Shown: piece by piece, positions 50,637 to 59,377 of the stretch
Layout of the letters: each line of letters begins with the position of its first letter
Position numbering within the stretch: position 1 is the stretch's first letter
Assembly (NCBI RefSeq): GCF_014712225.1
Contig: NZ_JACXBW010000019.1
Location: 23,102 to 87,101, forward strand
DNA: 64,000 nucleotides
Reading direction: 5' to 3'
DNA from: Pseudarthrobacter sulfonivorans
GTDB lineage: Bacteria; Actinomycetota; Actinomycetes; Actinomycetales; Micrococcaceae
Notes under the pieces: model-generated
The model's database searches: none
What the model was told of the DNA's origin: nothing
Seen by the model: only the letters and a program-made list of their open reading frames with translations
Program-made: the position numbers and the translations under genes

Positions 50637-51773
50637 TCAGCGGGCGGGTGTTATGTCCCCAACCTTTTCCTGGACCCAGTCGTGGAACGCGCCGATGTGG
50701 TGTTCGCTTGGGACCAGCACGCCGCCCTTGGAGTAGACCCTGGAGCTCATGCCCGGCTGCGTGCGCTCGCAGGCATCGAAGTCCTGCTCGTTGACGCGGT
50801 GGAACAGCTCCACCGAAGCGCTGAGGTCCTTGCCGCTTTCCACCACGCTGGGCAGGTACAGCCAGTCGCATTCCACGACGGTGTGGTCTGCCGCGAGCGG
50901 GAACATGCGGTGGACGATCACATGGTCCGGCACCAGGTTCACGAACACGGTCGGCTTGATGGTGATGGCGTAGTAGCGCCGGTCCTGGTCGTCCGCGATT
51001 GTCGGAATCAGTTCGAACCCTTCGGAGCCGTCGATGGTGAAGCCCTTGACGTCCTCACCAAACTCGGCGCCGTGGCCCACGAAATACTGGGCGGCCAGGC
51101 CGTCCGCGAACTCCGGCAGGACCTCGGTCAGTTCGGGGTGGATGGTGGCGCAGTGGTAGCACTCCATGAAGTTTTCGATGATGAGCTTCCAGTTGGCCTT
51201 CACGTCGTAGCGGATGCGGCGGCCCAGGCTGAGGTTGGCAACGTCGTAGCCCTCGATCTTCTGGTGGTCGCCGAGGCGTTCTTCGACGGCGCCCATGACG
51301 TCCTCTTCGAACGACGGCGGCTCGTCGGCAAGGCAAACCCACACGTAGCCGAGGTACTCGCGGATGTGGACCTTGACCAGTCCGTACTCGTCGCGGTCGA
51401 TGTCCGGCATCTTGGTCAGGTTGGGCGCAGCGATGAGCTTGCCCTCGAAGTCATAGGTCCAGGCGTGGTACGGGCACTGGAATGAGCGGGCAGCTTCACC
51501 CTGCTCCTCCATGCACAGCTTCACGCCGCGGTGCCGGCAGACGTTGTAAAAAGCGCGGATGGCGCCCTTGCGCGTGCGGCTGATCAGCACGCTTTCCCGA
51601 CCGATCTGGACGGTCTTCCATGCGCCTGCCTTGTCCAGGTCCGCCGAGCGGATGGCACAGAACCACATCTGCTCGAAAATCCGCTCCTGCTCGGCGCGGA
51701 ACACCGCCTCATCCACATACGTGTAACCGGGCAGCGTAGGGATCAGACTCGGGGCACTTACCTCAACAGACAA
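50637..51773 (-). CDS. Rieske-type oxygenase alpha subunit, probable glycine betaine monooxygenase
   Basis: A 378-residue oxygenase. The Rieske [2Fe-2S] ligands are Cys79/His81 and Cys100/His103 (NVCRHRG, CPYHAWTY). The mononuclear iron site is in ENFMECYHCATIHPEL (His207, His212). This is the GbcA/stachydrine-demethylase/carnitine-oxygenase group that removes N-methyl groups. It starts at TTG 51773 after AAGGAGG, and the 12 residues before that are probably not translated. It is followed by no reductase gene of its own but is downstream of a BphA4-like reductase. The betaine setting favours glycine betaine as substrate. Confidence 0.85.
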   Translation of the reverse strand: MSVEVSAPSLIPTLPGYTYVDEAVFRAEQERIFEQMWFCAIRSADLDKAGAWKTVQIGRESVLISRTRKGAIRAFYNVCRHRGVKLCMEEQGEAARSFQCPYHAWTYDFEGKLIAAPNLTKMPDIDRDEYGLVKVHIREYLGYVWVCLADEPPSFEEDVMGAVEERLGDHQKIEGYDVANLSLGRRIRYDVKANWKLIIENFMECYHCATIHPELTEVLPEFADGLAAQYFVGHGAEFGEDVKGFTIDGSEGFELIPTIADDQDRRYYAITIKPTVFVNLVPDHVIVHRMFPLAADHTVVECDWLYLPSVVESGKDLSASVELFHRVNEQDFDACERTQPGMSSRVYSKGGVLVPSEHHIGAFHDWVQEKVGDITPAR

Positions 51774-51854
51774 TTTGTCCTCCTTATGAACAACGATCAA
51801 CAAGGGCATAACTCAGGGCAGGGATTTCGGATTTGGAGCTAAAAATCAGGAATT

Positions 51855-53132
51855 TCAATGCACGACGGCGGCCCCCACCAGTGCGGACGCGTCTGCACAA
51901 GCAGCTGGCTGGCTCTCCGTTTGTGCCTGCGGAACGGCATGCGGCGCGGCGGGTGGTTGGGCAGTCGCCGCCGAGCCCGAAGCCGAGAGGCTGCGCCGCC
52001 ATTTGGTGAACAGCCGGGGCTGGTTCATCCCCAGGACCGCCACCGGCTCATCACCGCGGTAGTACACGGCAAGGCAGCTGTGCGTGTGGGCCTCCCCCGC
52101 CTCGATCTCCAGCCTGTCGTAGCCGGCGGAGTGGCCGGCAAACTGCAGCTTGACGCCGTACTGATCGGACCAGAAATAGTGCGGCTTGGCCGGCTTTGGC
52201 ACGGCTTCAGCGTCCAGCAGGGCCTCCACCGCAATGGCCGCCCGTTCCAGCGCGCCGGTCCAGTGTTCCATCCTGCGGTGCTTTCCGGCTGCGTGGTCGA
52301 ACCATGAGGCGCAGTCACCCACGGCCACGACGCCAGGCACGCCCGTTCGTCCCATGGCGTCGCACACCACGCCACCGTTCAGTTCCAGTCCGGAGTCCGC
52401 CAGCCATCCGATGTTAGGCTCGGCGCCGATGCCGACCACCACCACGTCGGCGGACACGTAGCGTCCGCCGGCCAGACGGAGTCCGGTGACATTGCCCTCA
52501 CAGCTGTAGAAGTCCTCGATCACGGCTGAGGAGATGAGCTCCACACCGTTGGCTGCGTGGAGTCCGGCCACCAGGCCGCCCATTTCGGTACCGAGCTGCG
52601 CGGCGAACGGAACCGGCTTGGTGTCGATCATGGTTACGTCCATTCCCCGCGATGAGGCAGCGGCGGCCACTTCCGCGCCGATGAAGCCGGCACCGATGAC
52701 GGCCATCCTGCTGCCGGCCACCAGTTCCGGCGCGAGGCTCTGCGCGTCGGCGAGGGTGCGGAGGGTAAAGACATTGCTCAGTCCGGCCAGCGTGGGCAAC
52801 TTCCGTGCCCGCGCTCCGGTTGCGATGACGATGCCGTCCGCCTGAATAGTGCGGCCGTCCTTCAGCAGGATGGTACGCGTGCCGGCATCCAACGACGCCG
52901 CTTCAGTTCCCAGCAGCCAGTCAGCGCCCAGCTCATCGGGGTCGGACTCCAGGGATAGGTCCTCTGCCGTCGCCCTGCCAAGGAGGAAGTCCTTGGACAG
53001 CGGCGGCCTGTCGTACGGCCGGTGCGGTTCGTCGCCAATGACGACAAGCCTGCCGGTAAAGCCTTGGGCACGGGCGGCCCGGGCGGCCGACAGGCCGGCC
53101 AGGGAAGCTCCCACAATCGCTAGCGTCTGCAT
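51855..53132 (-). CDS. FAD-dependent ferredoxin reductase (BphA4-like)
   Basis: A 425-residue reductase. The FAD fold is seen as VGASLAGLSAARAARAQG. Then comes DRPPLSKDFLLG, and the NADH fold is MAVIGAGFIGAEVAAAASSRG. VPGVVAVGDCASW and the C-terminal dimerisation domain complete the rubredoxin/ferredoxin reductase pattern. Residues after about 385 form an Ala/Pro/Gln-rich tail unlike the family. It is first in a pair with the Rieske oxygenase and diverges from the ferredoxin gene, so oxygenase, reductase and ferredoxin form a three-part system. Confidence 0.87.
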   Translation of the reverse strand: MQTLAIVGASLAGLSAARAARAQGFTGRLVVIGDEPHRPYDRPPLSKDFLLGRATAEDLSLESDPDELGADWLLGTEAASLDAGTRTILLKDGRTIQADGIVIATGARARKLPTLAGLSNVFTLRTLADAQSLAPELVAGSRMAVIGAGFIGAEVAAAASSRGMDVTMIDTKPVPFAAQLGTEMGGLVAGLHAANGVELISSAVIEDFYSCEGNVTGLRLAGGRYVSADVVVVGIGAEPNIGWLADSGLELNGGVVCDAMGRTGVPGVVAVGDCASWFDHAAGKHRRMEHWTGALERAAIAVEALLDAEAVPKPAKPHYFWSDQYGVKLQFAGHSAGYDRLEIEAGEAHTHSCLAVYYRGDEPVAVLGMNQPRLFTKWRRSLSASGSAATAQPPAAPHAVPQAQTESQPAACADASALVGAAVVH

Positions 53133-53176
53133 TCAGCGTTCCTCTTTCAATTGCTTCTTACGCAACAACCATCGCT

Positions 53177-53300
53177 ATATGCAACAGAGTGATGTACGCC
53201 ACGGGCGCTGTCAAGGGTTGGCGCAACAAGGGGACGGCGCTCCGCAACAGAAAGGAAAACCCTTGACAAGCAATGTGAGCTGGCGCACTCTGTTGCATAT
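53177..53300. promoter_or_regulatory. Nested symmetric divergent promoter/operator region
   Basis: Outer perfect 15-base inverted arms lie at 53177-53191 and 53286-53300 (CACTCTGTTGCATAT on the outward strand). Inner perfect 11-base arms lie at 53209-53219 and 53258-53268 and contain TTGACA boxes facing outward. Both pairs share the same centre, 53238.5. Beyond the arms the match continues as GCGAT-x-G-x-TGTTG. It lies between reductase and ferredoxin genes and probably drives both at once. Confidence 0.8.
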
Positions 53301-53381
53301 TGCGATTGCTGTTGTTCATAACGGAACTGCGCCAGTCGCTGAGACACCCAAGAGGAACCCGAACGAAGAAGAGGACCACTC

Positions 53382-53732
53382 ATGCATAAGGCATGCCCGC
53401 TCAGCGAACTGGCACCCGGGGAAGCACTGCGGCTGAATACCTCGCCGCCCATCGCCGTCTTCCACACAGAGGAAGGCGAGCTTTTCGCAATTGATGACAC
53501 GTGCACCCACCAGGACGCGTCCCTGGCCGACGGCTGGGTGGAGGACTGCTGGGTGGAGTGCCCGCTGCACGCGTCCAGGTTCAACCTGCGCAGTGGAAGC
53601 GTCGACGCGCCGCCGGCCAAGCTGCCGGTCCGCTCCCACGAAGTAACGGTGATCGATGGCGACATCATGATCATCGAATCCAAGGACGTCCCCAACCTTC
53701 CCCCCGGACTGACAGTGGACGGCCACGTCTAA
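53382..53732 (+). CDS. Rieske [2Fe-2S] ferredoxin
   Basis: A 116-residue Rieske ferredoxin of the bph/hca type. The cluster ligands are Cys41/His43 (CTHQDASLADG) and Cys60/His63 (CPLHASRF). It is soluble, with no signal or TM. It opens the right-going operon that continues with the BCCT carrier, purU and dimethylglycine oxidase, and shares the divergent promoter with reductase and oxygenase. It probably carries electrons from the BphA4-like reductase to the Rieske oxygenase. Confidence 0.9.
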   Translation: MHKACPLSELAPGEALRLNTSPPIAVFHTEEGELFAIDDTCTHQDASLADGWVEDCWVECPLHASRFNLRSGSVDAPPAKLPVRSHEVTVIDGDIMIIESKDVPNLPPGLTVDGHV

Positions 53733-53766
53733 TACCAGCCCATGAATCCGAACAAAGGACTTGCTC

Positions 53767-55725
53767 ATGGCATTGAACAGTGAAACCCGGCCGGACAATG
53801 ACGTCCTGGACGAATTAGATCCCCTCCCCGCCGCCTACGATTTGGAGACGGAGACGGAGGCGGAAGACACCGAACAGATCATGCAGGAACTCCGCCAGAC
53901 CCGGTCAGAGCAGGCGGTGGCAAACCGCCGGAACCGTAAGCTCACCCTCGACAAGGCCACGTTCGGCATCACCGGTGCCGTCGCCCTGGCCTTCGTGGCC
54001 TGGGGCTTCCTCGGGCGCGACAGCCTGGCCACCACCTCGACCGTCGCCCTCGACTGGGTGATGGAGTACACCGGCTGGCTCTTTATGGTCCTGGCCTCGT
54101 TGTTTGTTGTCTTTGTCCTCTGGCTGGCACTCGGCAAGTGGGGCAATATCCCACTGGGCAAGGACGGCGAAAAGCCAGAGTTCAAAACGGTCTCCTGGAT
54201 CTCCATGATGTTCGCGGCAGGCATGGGCATCGGCCTGATGTTCTACGGCGTCGCCGAGCCGCTCTACCACTACATCTCCCCGCCGCCCGGAACCGTGGAC
54301 GGGAGCACTCCTGCCGCCATCCAGACCGCCATGGCAACCTCCATCTTTCACTGGACCCTCCACCCGTGGGCTATGTACGCCGTGGTTGGCATCGCCATGG
54401 CCTACGGCACCTACCGCCTGGGCCGCAGGCAACTGATCTCCGCAGCGTTTACGTCGCTGTTCGGTATCCGGACCGTGGAAGGGCCGGTGGGGAAGTTCAT
54501 CAACATCCTCGCGATCTTTGCCACGCTCTTCGGCACGGCAGCCTCCCTCGGCCTCGGTGCGCTGCAGATCGGCAGCGGCCTGACGTCCAACGGCTGGATC
54601 GGCGAAATCGGCACGCCCGTCCTGGTGGCCATCGTTGCCATCCTGACGGCCTGCTTCGTGGCCTCGGCCGTGTCCGGCATCAGCCGCGGCATCCAGTGGC
54701 TGTCCAACATCAACATGGTCCTGGCCGTGGTCCTGGCACTCATCGTCTTCATCGCCGGACCCACGCTGTTCATCCTCAACCTCATCCCTGCCGCAGTGGG
54801 AGACTACGCCAGGGACCTTGCCGAAATGTCATCCCGCACCGAGGCAGTCGGCGATGAGGCCCTGCGCAAATGGATGTCCGGCTGGACCATCTTCTACTGG
54901 GCCTGGTGGGTCTCCTGGACGCCGTTTGTCGGCATGTTCATCGCCCGGATCAGCCGGGGCCGGACCATTCGCCAGTTCGTAACCGGCGTCCTGCTGGTCC
55001 CCAGCATCGTCAGCGTCATCTGGTTTGGAATCTTTGGCGGAACGGCCTTCCATGTGCAGCAGGAAGCGGACAAGGCGGGCAGTCCCGGCCTGGTGTCCAT
55101 GACCAGCGGGTCACCGTCCATCGACTTCGACGGCGCACTGTTCGACCTGGTGAAGAACATGTCCATGCCTGCCTGGCTCACCGCGGCCGTCATCGTCCTG
55201 GCCATGGTCCTCGTGGCCATCTTCTTCATCACCGGGGCCGACTCTGCGTCGATCATCATGGCGTCACTGAGCTCCAACGGGTCCGCCGACCCGAAACGCG
55301 GCCTGGTCATCTTCTGGGGCCTCCTCACCGGCGCAGTAGCAGCCGTCATGATGCTGGCCGGCGGCGACGAGCCATCGGAGGCGCTTTCCGGCCTGCAGCG
55401 CATCACCATTGTGGCGGCGCTGCCGTTCGTGCTGGTCATGCTGCTGCTGTGCTTCGCACTGGTCAAGGACCTGCGCCGGGACCCGGTGTCGCTCCGGCGC
55501 CGCCTGGCCGACTCAGTGGTGGAGCGTGCCATCCGCACGGGCGTAGACCAGCACGGCGGAGTCCAGTTCGACCTCGTGACCAAACATGAATGCGGCGAAC
55601 GCTGCCCGGACGGGGTCCGCTGCCCCGGCGATGCGCCCGGCAGTGATTCCACCGGCAGTGATTCCAACGGCAGCGATTCCCGCGACGCCCTCAAGCCCGC
55701 ACCCACACTTAGGAGCAAACCGTGA
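53767..55725 (+). CDS. BCCT family transporter (betaine/choline/carnitine)
   Basis: A 652-residue carrier with twelve helices. Family marks are SWISMMFAAGMGIGLMFYGVAEPLYH (with the glycine stretch and aromatic box residues), FHWTLHPWAMYAVVGIAMAYG and FYWAWWVSWTPFVGMFIARISRGRTIRQF. The last Trp-rich block is the BCCT substrate site. An acidic N-terminal tail and a C-terminal tail with three GSDS repeats flank the core. AAAGGAC precedes the ATG at 53767. It probably brings in glycine betaine. Its stop overlaps the purU start as GTGA. Confidence 0.9.
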   Translation: MALNSETRPDNDVLDELDPLPAAYDLETETEAEDTEQIMQELRQTRSEQAVANRRNRKLTLDKATFGITGAVALAFVAWGFLGRDSLATTSTVALDWVMEYTGWLFMVLASLFVVFVLWLALGKWGNIPLGKDGEKPEFKTVSWISMMFAAGMGIGLMFYGVAEPLYHYISPPPGTVDGSTPAAIQTAMATSIFHWTLHPWAMYAVVGIAMAYGTYRLGRRQLISAAFTSLFGIRTVEGPVGKFINILAIFATLFGTAASLGLGALQIGSGLTSNGWIGEIGTPVLVAIVAILTACFVASAVSGISRGIQWLSNINMVLAVVLALIVFIAGPTLFILNLIPAAVGDYARDLAEMSSRTEAVGDEALRKWMSGWTIFYWAWWVSWTPFVGMFIARISRGRTIRQFVTGVLLVPSIVSVIWFGIFGGTAFHVQQEADKAGSPGLVSMTSGSPSIDFDGALFDLVKNMSMPAWLTAAVIVLAMVLVAIFFITGADSASIIMASLSSNGSADPKRGLVIFWGLLTGAVAAVMMLAGGDEPSEALSGLQRITIVAALPFVLVMLLLCFALVKDLRRDPVSLRRRLADSVVERAIRTGVDQHGGVQFDLVTKHECGERCPDGVRCPGDAPGSDSTGSDSNGSDSRDALKPAPTLRSKP

Positions 55726-56693
55726 CCATCCTTCTTGAGAACCGTGTGCCGGGCAACGCCACCGCCGCGGCGGGCGCCGCGAAGGCAGCCGCCACCACCC
55801 GCCCCGCCCAACTCGTCCTCACCCTGTCCTGTCCCGAACAGCCCGGAATCGTCCGCGCGGTGACGGCCTTCCTGGCGGACCGCGGCTTCGACATCGTGGA
55901 GCACCAGCAGTTCGACGACCACGTCAGCGGCAACCTCTACCTGCGCACGGCGTTTACCGGCGGTGGTTTCGAGGGGTTCAGCCACACGGCGGAACAAGAC
56001 AGCCACCTGCACGAGAACAACACGGCGAATCTCACCGCGGCCTTTGCACCCATCGCCGGGGAGTTCGGCATGGACTTCACCATCCACGACGGACGGCCGC
56101 AGCGGCTGCTGGTGATGGTCTCAAAGTTCGGGCACTGCCTCAACGACCTCATCTTCCGGTGGCAGGCCGGCAGCCTTGGTGCGGAGATCGCCGTCGTGGT
56201 TTCCAACCACGAGGACCTGCGCCCCATGGCGGAAGCCGCGGGGCTCCCCTTCATCCACGTCCCGGTGACGGCGGGCACCAAGCCGGAAGCCGAGGCCCGG
56301 CTGCTGGAACTGGTGACCGAGTACAACGCGGACCTGGTGGTCCTGGCCCGCTACATGCAGGTGCTGTCCAACGAACTCTGCGCCGGCCTCCGTGGCCGTG
56401 CCATCAACATCCACCACTCGTTCCTGCCCGGTTTCAAGGGCGCCAAGCCCTACCACCAGGCCTACGACCGCGGGGTGAAGCTCGTCGGAGCCACCGCGCA
56501 CTACGTCACGGCGGACCTGGATGAGGGTCCCATCATCGAGCAGGAAGTGTTCCGCGTGGACCACAGCCTGGATGCCGATGCCCTGGTGACGGTGGGACGG
56601 GACGCCGAAACGCAGGCGCTGTCCCGGGCGGTCAAGTGGCATTGCCAGCACCGCGTCCTGCTCAACAACACCCGCACCGTCGTCTTCCGCTAA
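55722..56693 (+). CDS. purU: Formyltetrahydrofolate deformylase (copy 2)
   Basis: A 323-residue paralogue of the enzyme at 35322. The ACT domain is LTLSCPEQPGIVRAVTAFLADRGFDI. The catalytic part has RLLVMVSKFGHCLNDLIFRWQ, NIHHSFLPGFKGAKPYHQAY and AHYVTADLDEGPI. It has about 25 extra N-terminal residues and a longer strand region near residue 75. It begins at GTG within the BCCT stop and lies before dimethylglycine oxidase, so folate loaded by the oxidase could be unloaded here. Confidence 0.92.
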   Translation: MTILLENRVPGNATAAAGAAKAAATTRPAQLVLTLSCPEQPGIVRAVTAFLADRGFDIVEHQQFDDHVSGNLYLRTAFTGGGFEGFSHTAEQDSHLHENNTANLTAAFAPIAGEFGMDFTIHDGRPQRLLVMVSKFGHCLNDLIFRWQAGSLGAEIAVVVSNHEDLRPMAEAAGLPFIHVPVTAGTKPEAEARLLELVTEYNADLVVLARYMQVLSNELCAGLRGRAINIHHSFLPGFKGAKPYHQAYDRGVKLVGATAHYVTADLDEGPIIEQEVFRVDHSLDADALVTVGRDAETQALSRAVKWHCQHRVLLNNTRTVVFR

Positions 56694-56731
56694 CGCGAAC
56701 GTCCGCCAAGCCAAACAGGAGAAACACACTT

Positions 56732-59239
56732 ATGAGCGCATCACCACGCGTTGTCATCATCGGCGCCGGCATCGTTGGCACCAACCTCGCGGATGAACTT
56801 GCTACCCGCGGCTGGACCAACATCACGGTGGTCGAGCAGGGGCCGCTGGAACTGGCCGGCGGGTCCACCTCGCACGCGCCGGGCCTGGTGTTCCAGACCA
56901 ACCCGTCCAAAACCATGACGGAGTTTGCCAGCTACACCGTGGACAAGCTGCTGTCCCTGAGCGACGACGGCACTTCCTGCTTCAACCAGGTGGGCGGGCT
57001 TGAACTGGCCACCACCGAGGCCCGGCTGGAGGACCTGAAGCGCAAGCTGGGCTACGCCACCTCCTGGGGCGTTGAAGGTCGGATCATCGACGCCGACGAG
57101 TGTGAGAAGCACTATCCGCTGCTCAACACCGGCGCCCTCGCAGACGGACGCCGCATCCTGGGCGGCCTCTACGTCCCCACGGACGGGCTGGCCTCGGCGG
57201 CCCGGGCGGTGCAGCTGCTGATCAGCAAGACCCGTGCGGCGGGCGTGACGTACCTGGGTTCCACGGCCGTGACCGGCATCGAGCAGTCGGGCGGCAAGGT
57301 GACCGGCGTCGAAACGGACGACGGCGTGATCCCCGCTGACATTGTGGTGTCCTGCGCCGGTTTCTGGGGCCGCGAACTCGGCAAGCTGGTGGGGCTGAAA
57401 GTGCCGCTGCTGCCGCTCGCGCACCAGTACGTCAAGACGACCCCGCTGGACGGCCTGCGCGGCGTCAACGAGCTGCCCAACGGGGCCAGCAAGCCCATCC
57501 TGCGCTATCAGGACCGCGACCTGTACTTCCGCGAGCACGGCAACCGGATCGGCATCGGCAGCTACGCCCACAAACCGATGCCCGTGGACATGGACACCCT
57601 GCCCCGCGTCAGCGCCAAGGACATGTCAGATCACCGTATGCCCTCCCGGCTGGACTTCACGCTGGAGGACTTCGCCCCGTCCTGGGAGGACTGCCAGGAC
57701 CTGCTGCCAGCCCTGCACGCAACGCAGATCGATGACGGTTTCAACGGCATCTTCTCCTTCACCCCGGACGGCGGGCCGCTGATGGGGGAGTCGCCCGACG
57801 TCGAGGGCTTCTTCGTTGCCGAGGCAGTCTGGGTCACCCATTCGGCCGGTGTGGCCCGGGCGATGGCCGAGCTGCTCATCGAAGGCCAGTCCCGCACCGA
57901 TCTGCACGGCTGCGAGCTGACGCGTTTCGAGGAGGTCCAGACCAGCGACCAGTACGTCAGTGAAACGTCCCAGCAGAACTTCGTGGAAATCTACGACATC
58001 CTGCACCCGCTCCAGCCCAAGGAATCCCCGCGCGACCTGCGGGTGAGCCCCTTCAATGTCCGGCAGAAGGAGCTCGGCGCGTTCTTCCTGGAGTCCGCCG
58101 GCTGGGAGCGGCCGCACTGGTTCGAGGCCAACCGCGGCCTGCTCGCGGAACTGCCGGCGGAATGGCAGACGCCTCCGCGGGATGAATGGTCGGCCATGTT
58201 CTCTTCCCCCATTTCCGCAGCCGAGGCGTGGAAGACGCGCACCGCCGTCGGACTCTATGACATGACGCCGCTGAAGCGGCTCTCCGTCGCCGGCCCCGGC
58301 GCCCAGGCGCTGCTGCAGCGGCTCAGCACGGGCAATATCGCCAAGAAGCCGGGTGCCGTGACGTACTGCCTGCTGCTGGCGGACGACGGCGGCATCCGCA
58401 GCGACGTGACGGTGGCGCGTTTGGCGGAGGAAGAGTTCCAGCTCGGCGTGAACAGCCATGTGGACTTCGACTACCTCCGCGTGGAGGCGCGTCAGCAGTC
58501 GGCCGCGGATCCCGCGCAGTGGGTGCACGTCACCGACATCACCGGCAGCACCTGCTGCATCGGACTGTGGGGACCGCTGGCCCGCGAAGTGATCGGCAAG
58601 GTCAGCGCTGACGACCTCAGCAACGACGGCCTGAAATACTTCCGGACCAAGGAAATCTCGGTGGGCGGCATCCCCGTGACGGCCATGCGACTCTCCTACG
58701 TGGGGGAGCTCGGCTGGGAGCTGTACACGACGGCCGAGTATGGGCTCAAGCTCTGGGACCTGCTGTTCGAGGCGGGGCGCGACCACGGCATCGTTGCGGC
58801 CGGGCGGGGCGCGTTCAACAGCATGCGGCTCGAGAAGGGTTACCGGCTGTGGGGCACGGACATGACCTCCGAGCACCACCCCTACGAGTCCGGCCTGGGC
58901 TTTTCGATCGCCAAGGACAAGACGGGGTTTGTGGGCTGTGAAGCCCTTGCGGCGCGCAAGGAACAGCCTGCCACGCGCGCGCTGCGTTGCCTGACGGTCG
59001 ACGACGGAACGTCCCTCGTGCTGGGCAAGGAACCTGTGTACCTGGACGGTTCTGCGGTCGGTTACGTCACCAGCGCCGCCTACGGCTACTCGGTCCGCAA
59101 GCCGATCGCGTACGCCTGGCTGCCTTCATCTGTGTCGATTGGGGATTCCGTGGAGATCGAGTACTTCGGGAAGCGCATCGCCGCGACCGTCACCGCCGAA
59201 CCGCTGTTCGATCCGGGCATGGAGCGGCTCCGCGGCTGA
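56732..59239 (+). CDS. dmg: Dimethylglycine oxidase
   Basis: An 835-residue enzyme that I recognise as close to the A. globiformis dimethylglycine oxidase (about 830 residues). The N-terminal FAD domain has GAGIVG at residues 11-16 and GGSTSHAPGLVFQTNPSK, in which His48 is the likely site of covalent FAD. HQYVKTTP lies in the substrate pocket region. After about residue 425 comes a folate-binding GcvT-like part (YGLKLWDLLFEAGRDHGI and RLEKGYRLWGTDMTSEHHPYESGLGF). It oxidises dimethylglycine to sarcosine and passes the carbon to THF. ACAGGAG precedes the ATG. Confidence 0.94.
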   Translation: MSASPRVVIIGAGIVGTNLADELATRGWTNITVVEQGPLELAGGSTSHAPGLVFQTNPSKTMTEFASYTVDKLLSLSDDGTSCFNQVGGLELATTEARLEDLKRKLGYATSWGVEGRIIDADECEKHYPLLNTGALADGRRILGGLYVPTDGLASAARAVQLLISKTRAAGVTYLGSTAVTGIEQSGGKVTGVETDDGVIPADIVVSCAGFWGRELGKLVGLKVPLLPLAHQYVKTTPLDGLRGVNELPNGASKPILRYQDRDLYFREHGNRIGIGSYAHKPMPVDMDTLPRVSAKDMSDHRMPSRLDFTLEDFAPSWEDCQDLLPALHATQIDDGFNGIFSFTPDGGPLMGESPDVEGFFVAEAVWVTHSAGVARAMAELLIEGQSRTDLHGCELTRFEEVQTSDQYVSETSQQNFVEIYDILHPLQPKESPRDLRVSPFNVRQKELGAFFLESAGWERPHWFEANRGLLAELPAEWQTPPRDEWSAMFSSPISAAEAWKTRTAVGLYDMTPLKRLSVAGPGAQALLQRLSTGNIAKKPGAVTYCLLLADDGGIRSDVTVARLAEEEFQLGVNSHVDFDYLRVEARQQSAADPAQWVHVTDITGSTCCIGLWGPLAREVIGKVSADDLSNDGLKYFRTKEISVGGIPVTAMRLSYVGELGWELYTTAEYGLKLWDLLFEAGRDHGIVAAGRGAFNSMRLEKGYRLWGTDMTSEHHPYESGLGFSIAKDKTGFVGCEALAARKEQPATRALRCLTVDDGTSLVLGKEPVYLDGSAVGYVTSAAYGYSVRKPIAYAWLPSSVSIGDSVEIEYFGKRIAATVTAEPLFDPGMERLRG

Positions 59240-59251
59240 CCTTTCCACCCC

Positions 59252-59312
59252 CGCGAGAGGGCACTTGACGGCAGTCCCGGCGTCGGACATTGCCGTCAAG
59301 TGTCATCTCGCG
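59252..59312. repeat. Inverted repeat after dimethylglycine oxidase
   Basis: Arms 59252-59273 and 59291-59312 pair with two mismatches over 22 bases, around a 17-base loop. It lies 12 bases after the oxidase stop and may terminate that operon, though no T run follows. It also covers an upstream in-frame GTG of the HNH gene. Confidence 0.7.
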
Positions 59313-59377
59313 AGGTTCCGGCGCTGGTGGTTGAAGCCCCAGGACAAAATGTCAGACCCTCGTTGGATGATGGCTAC

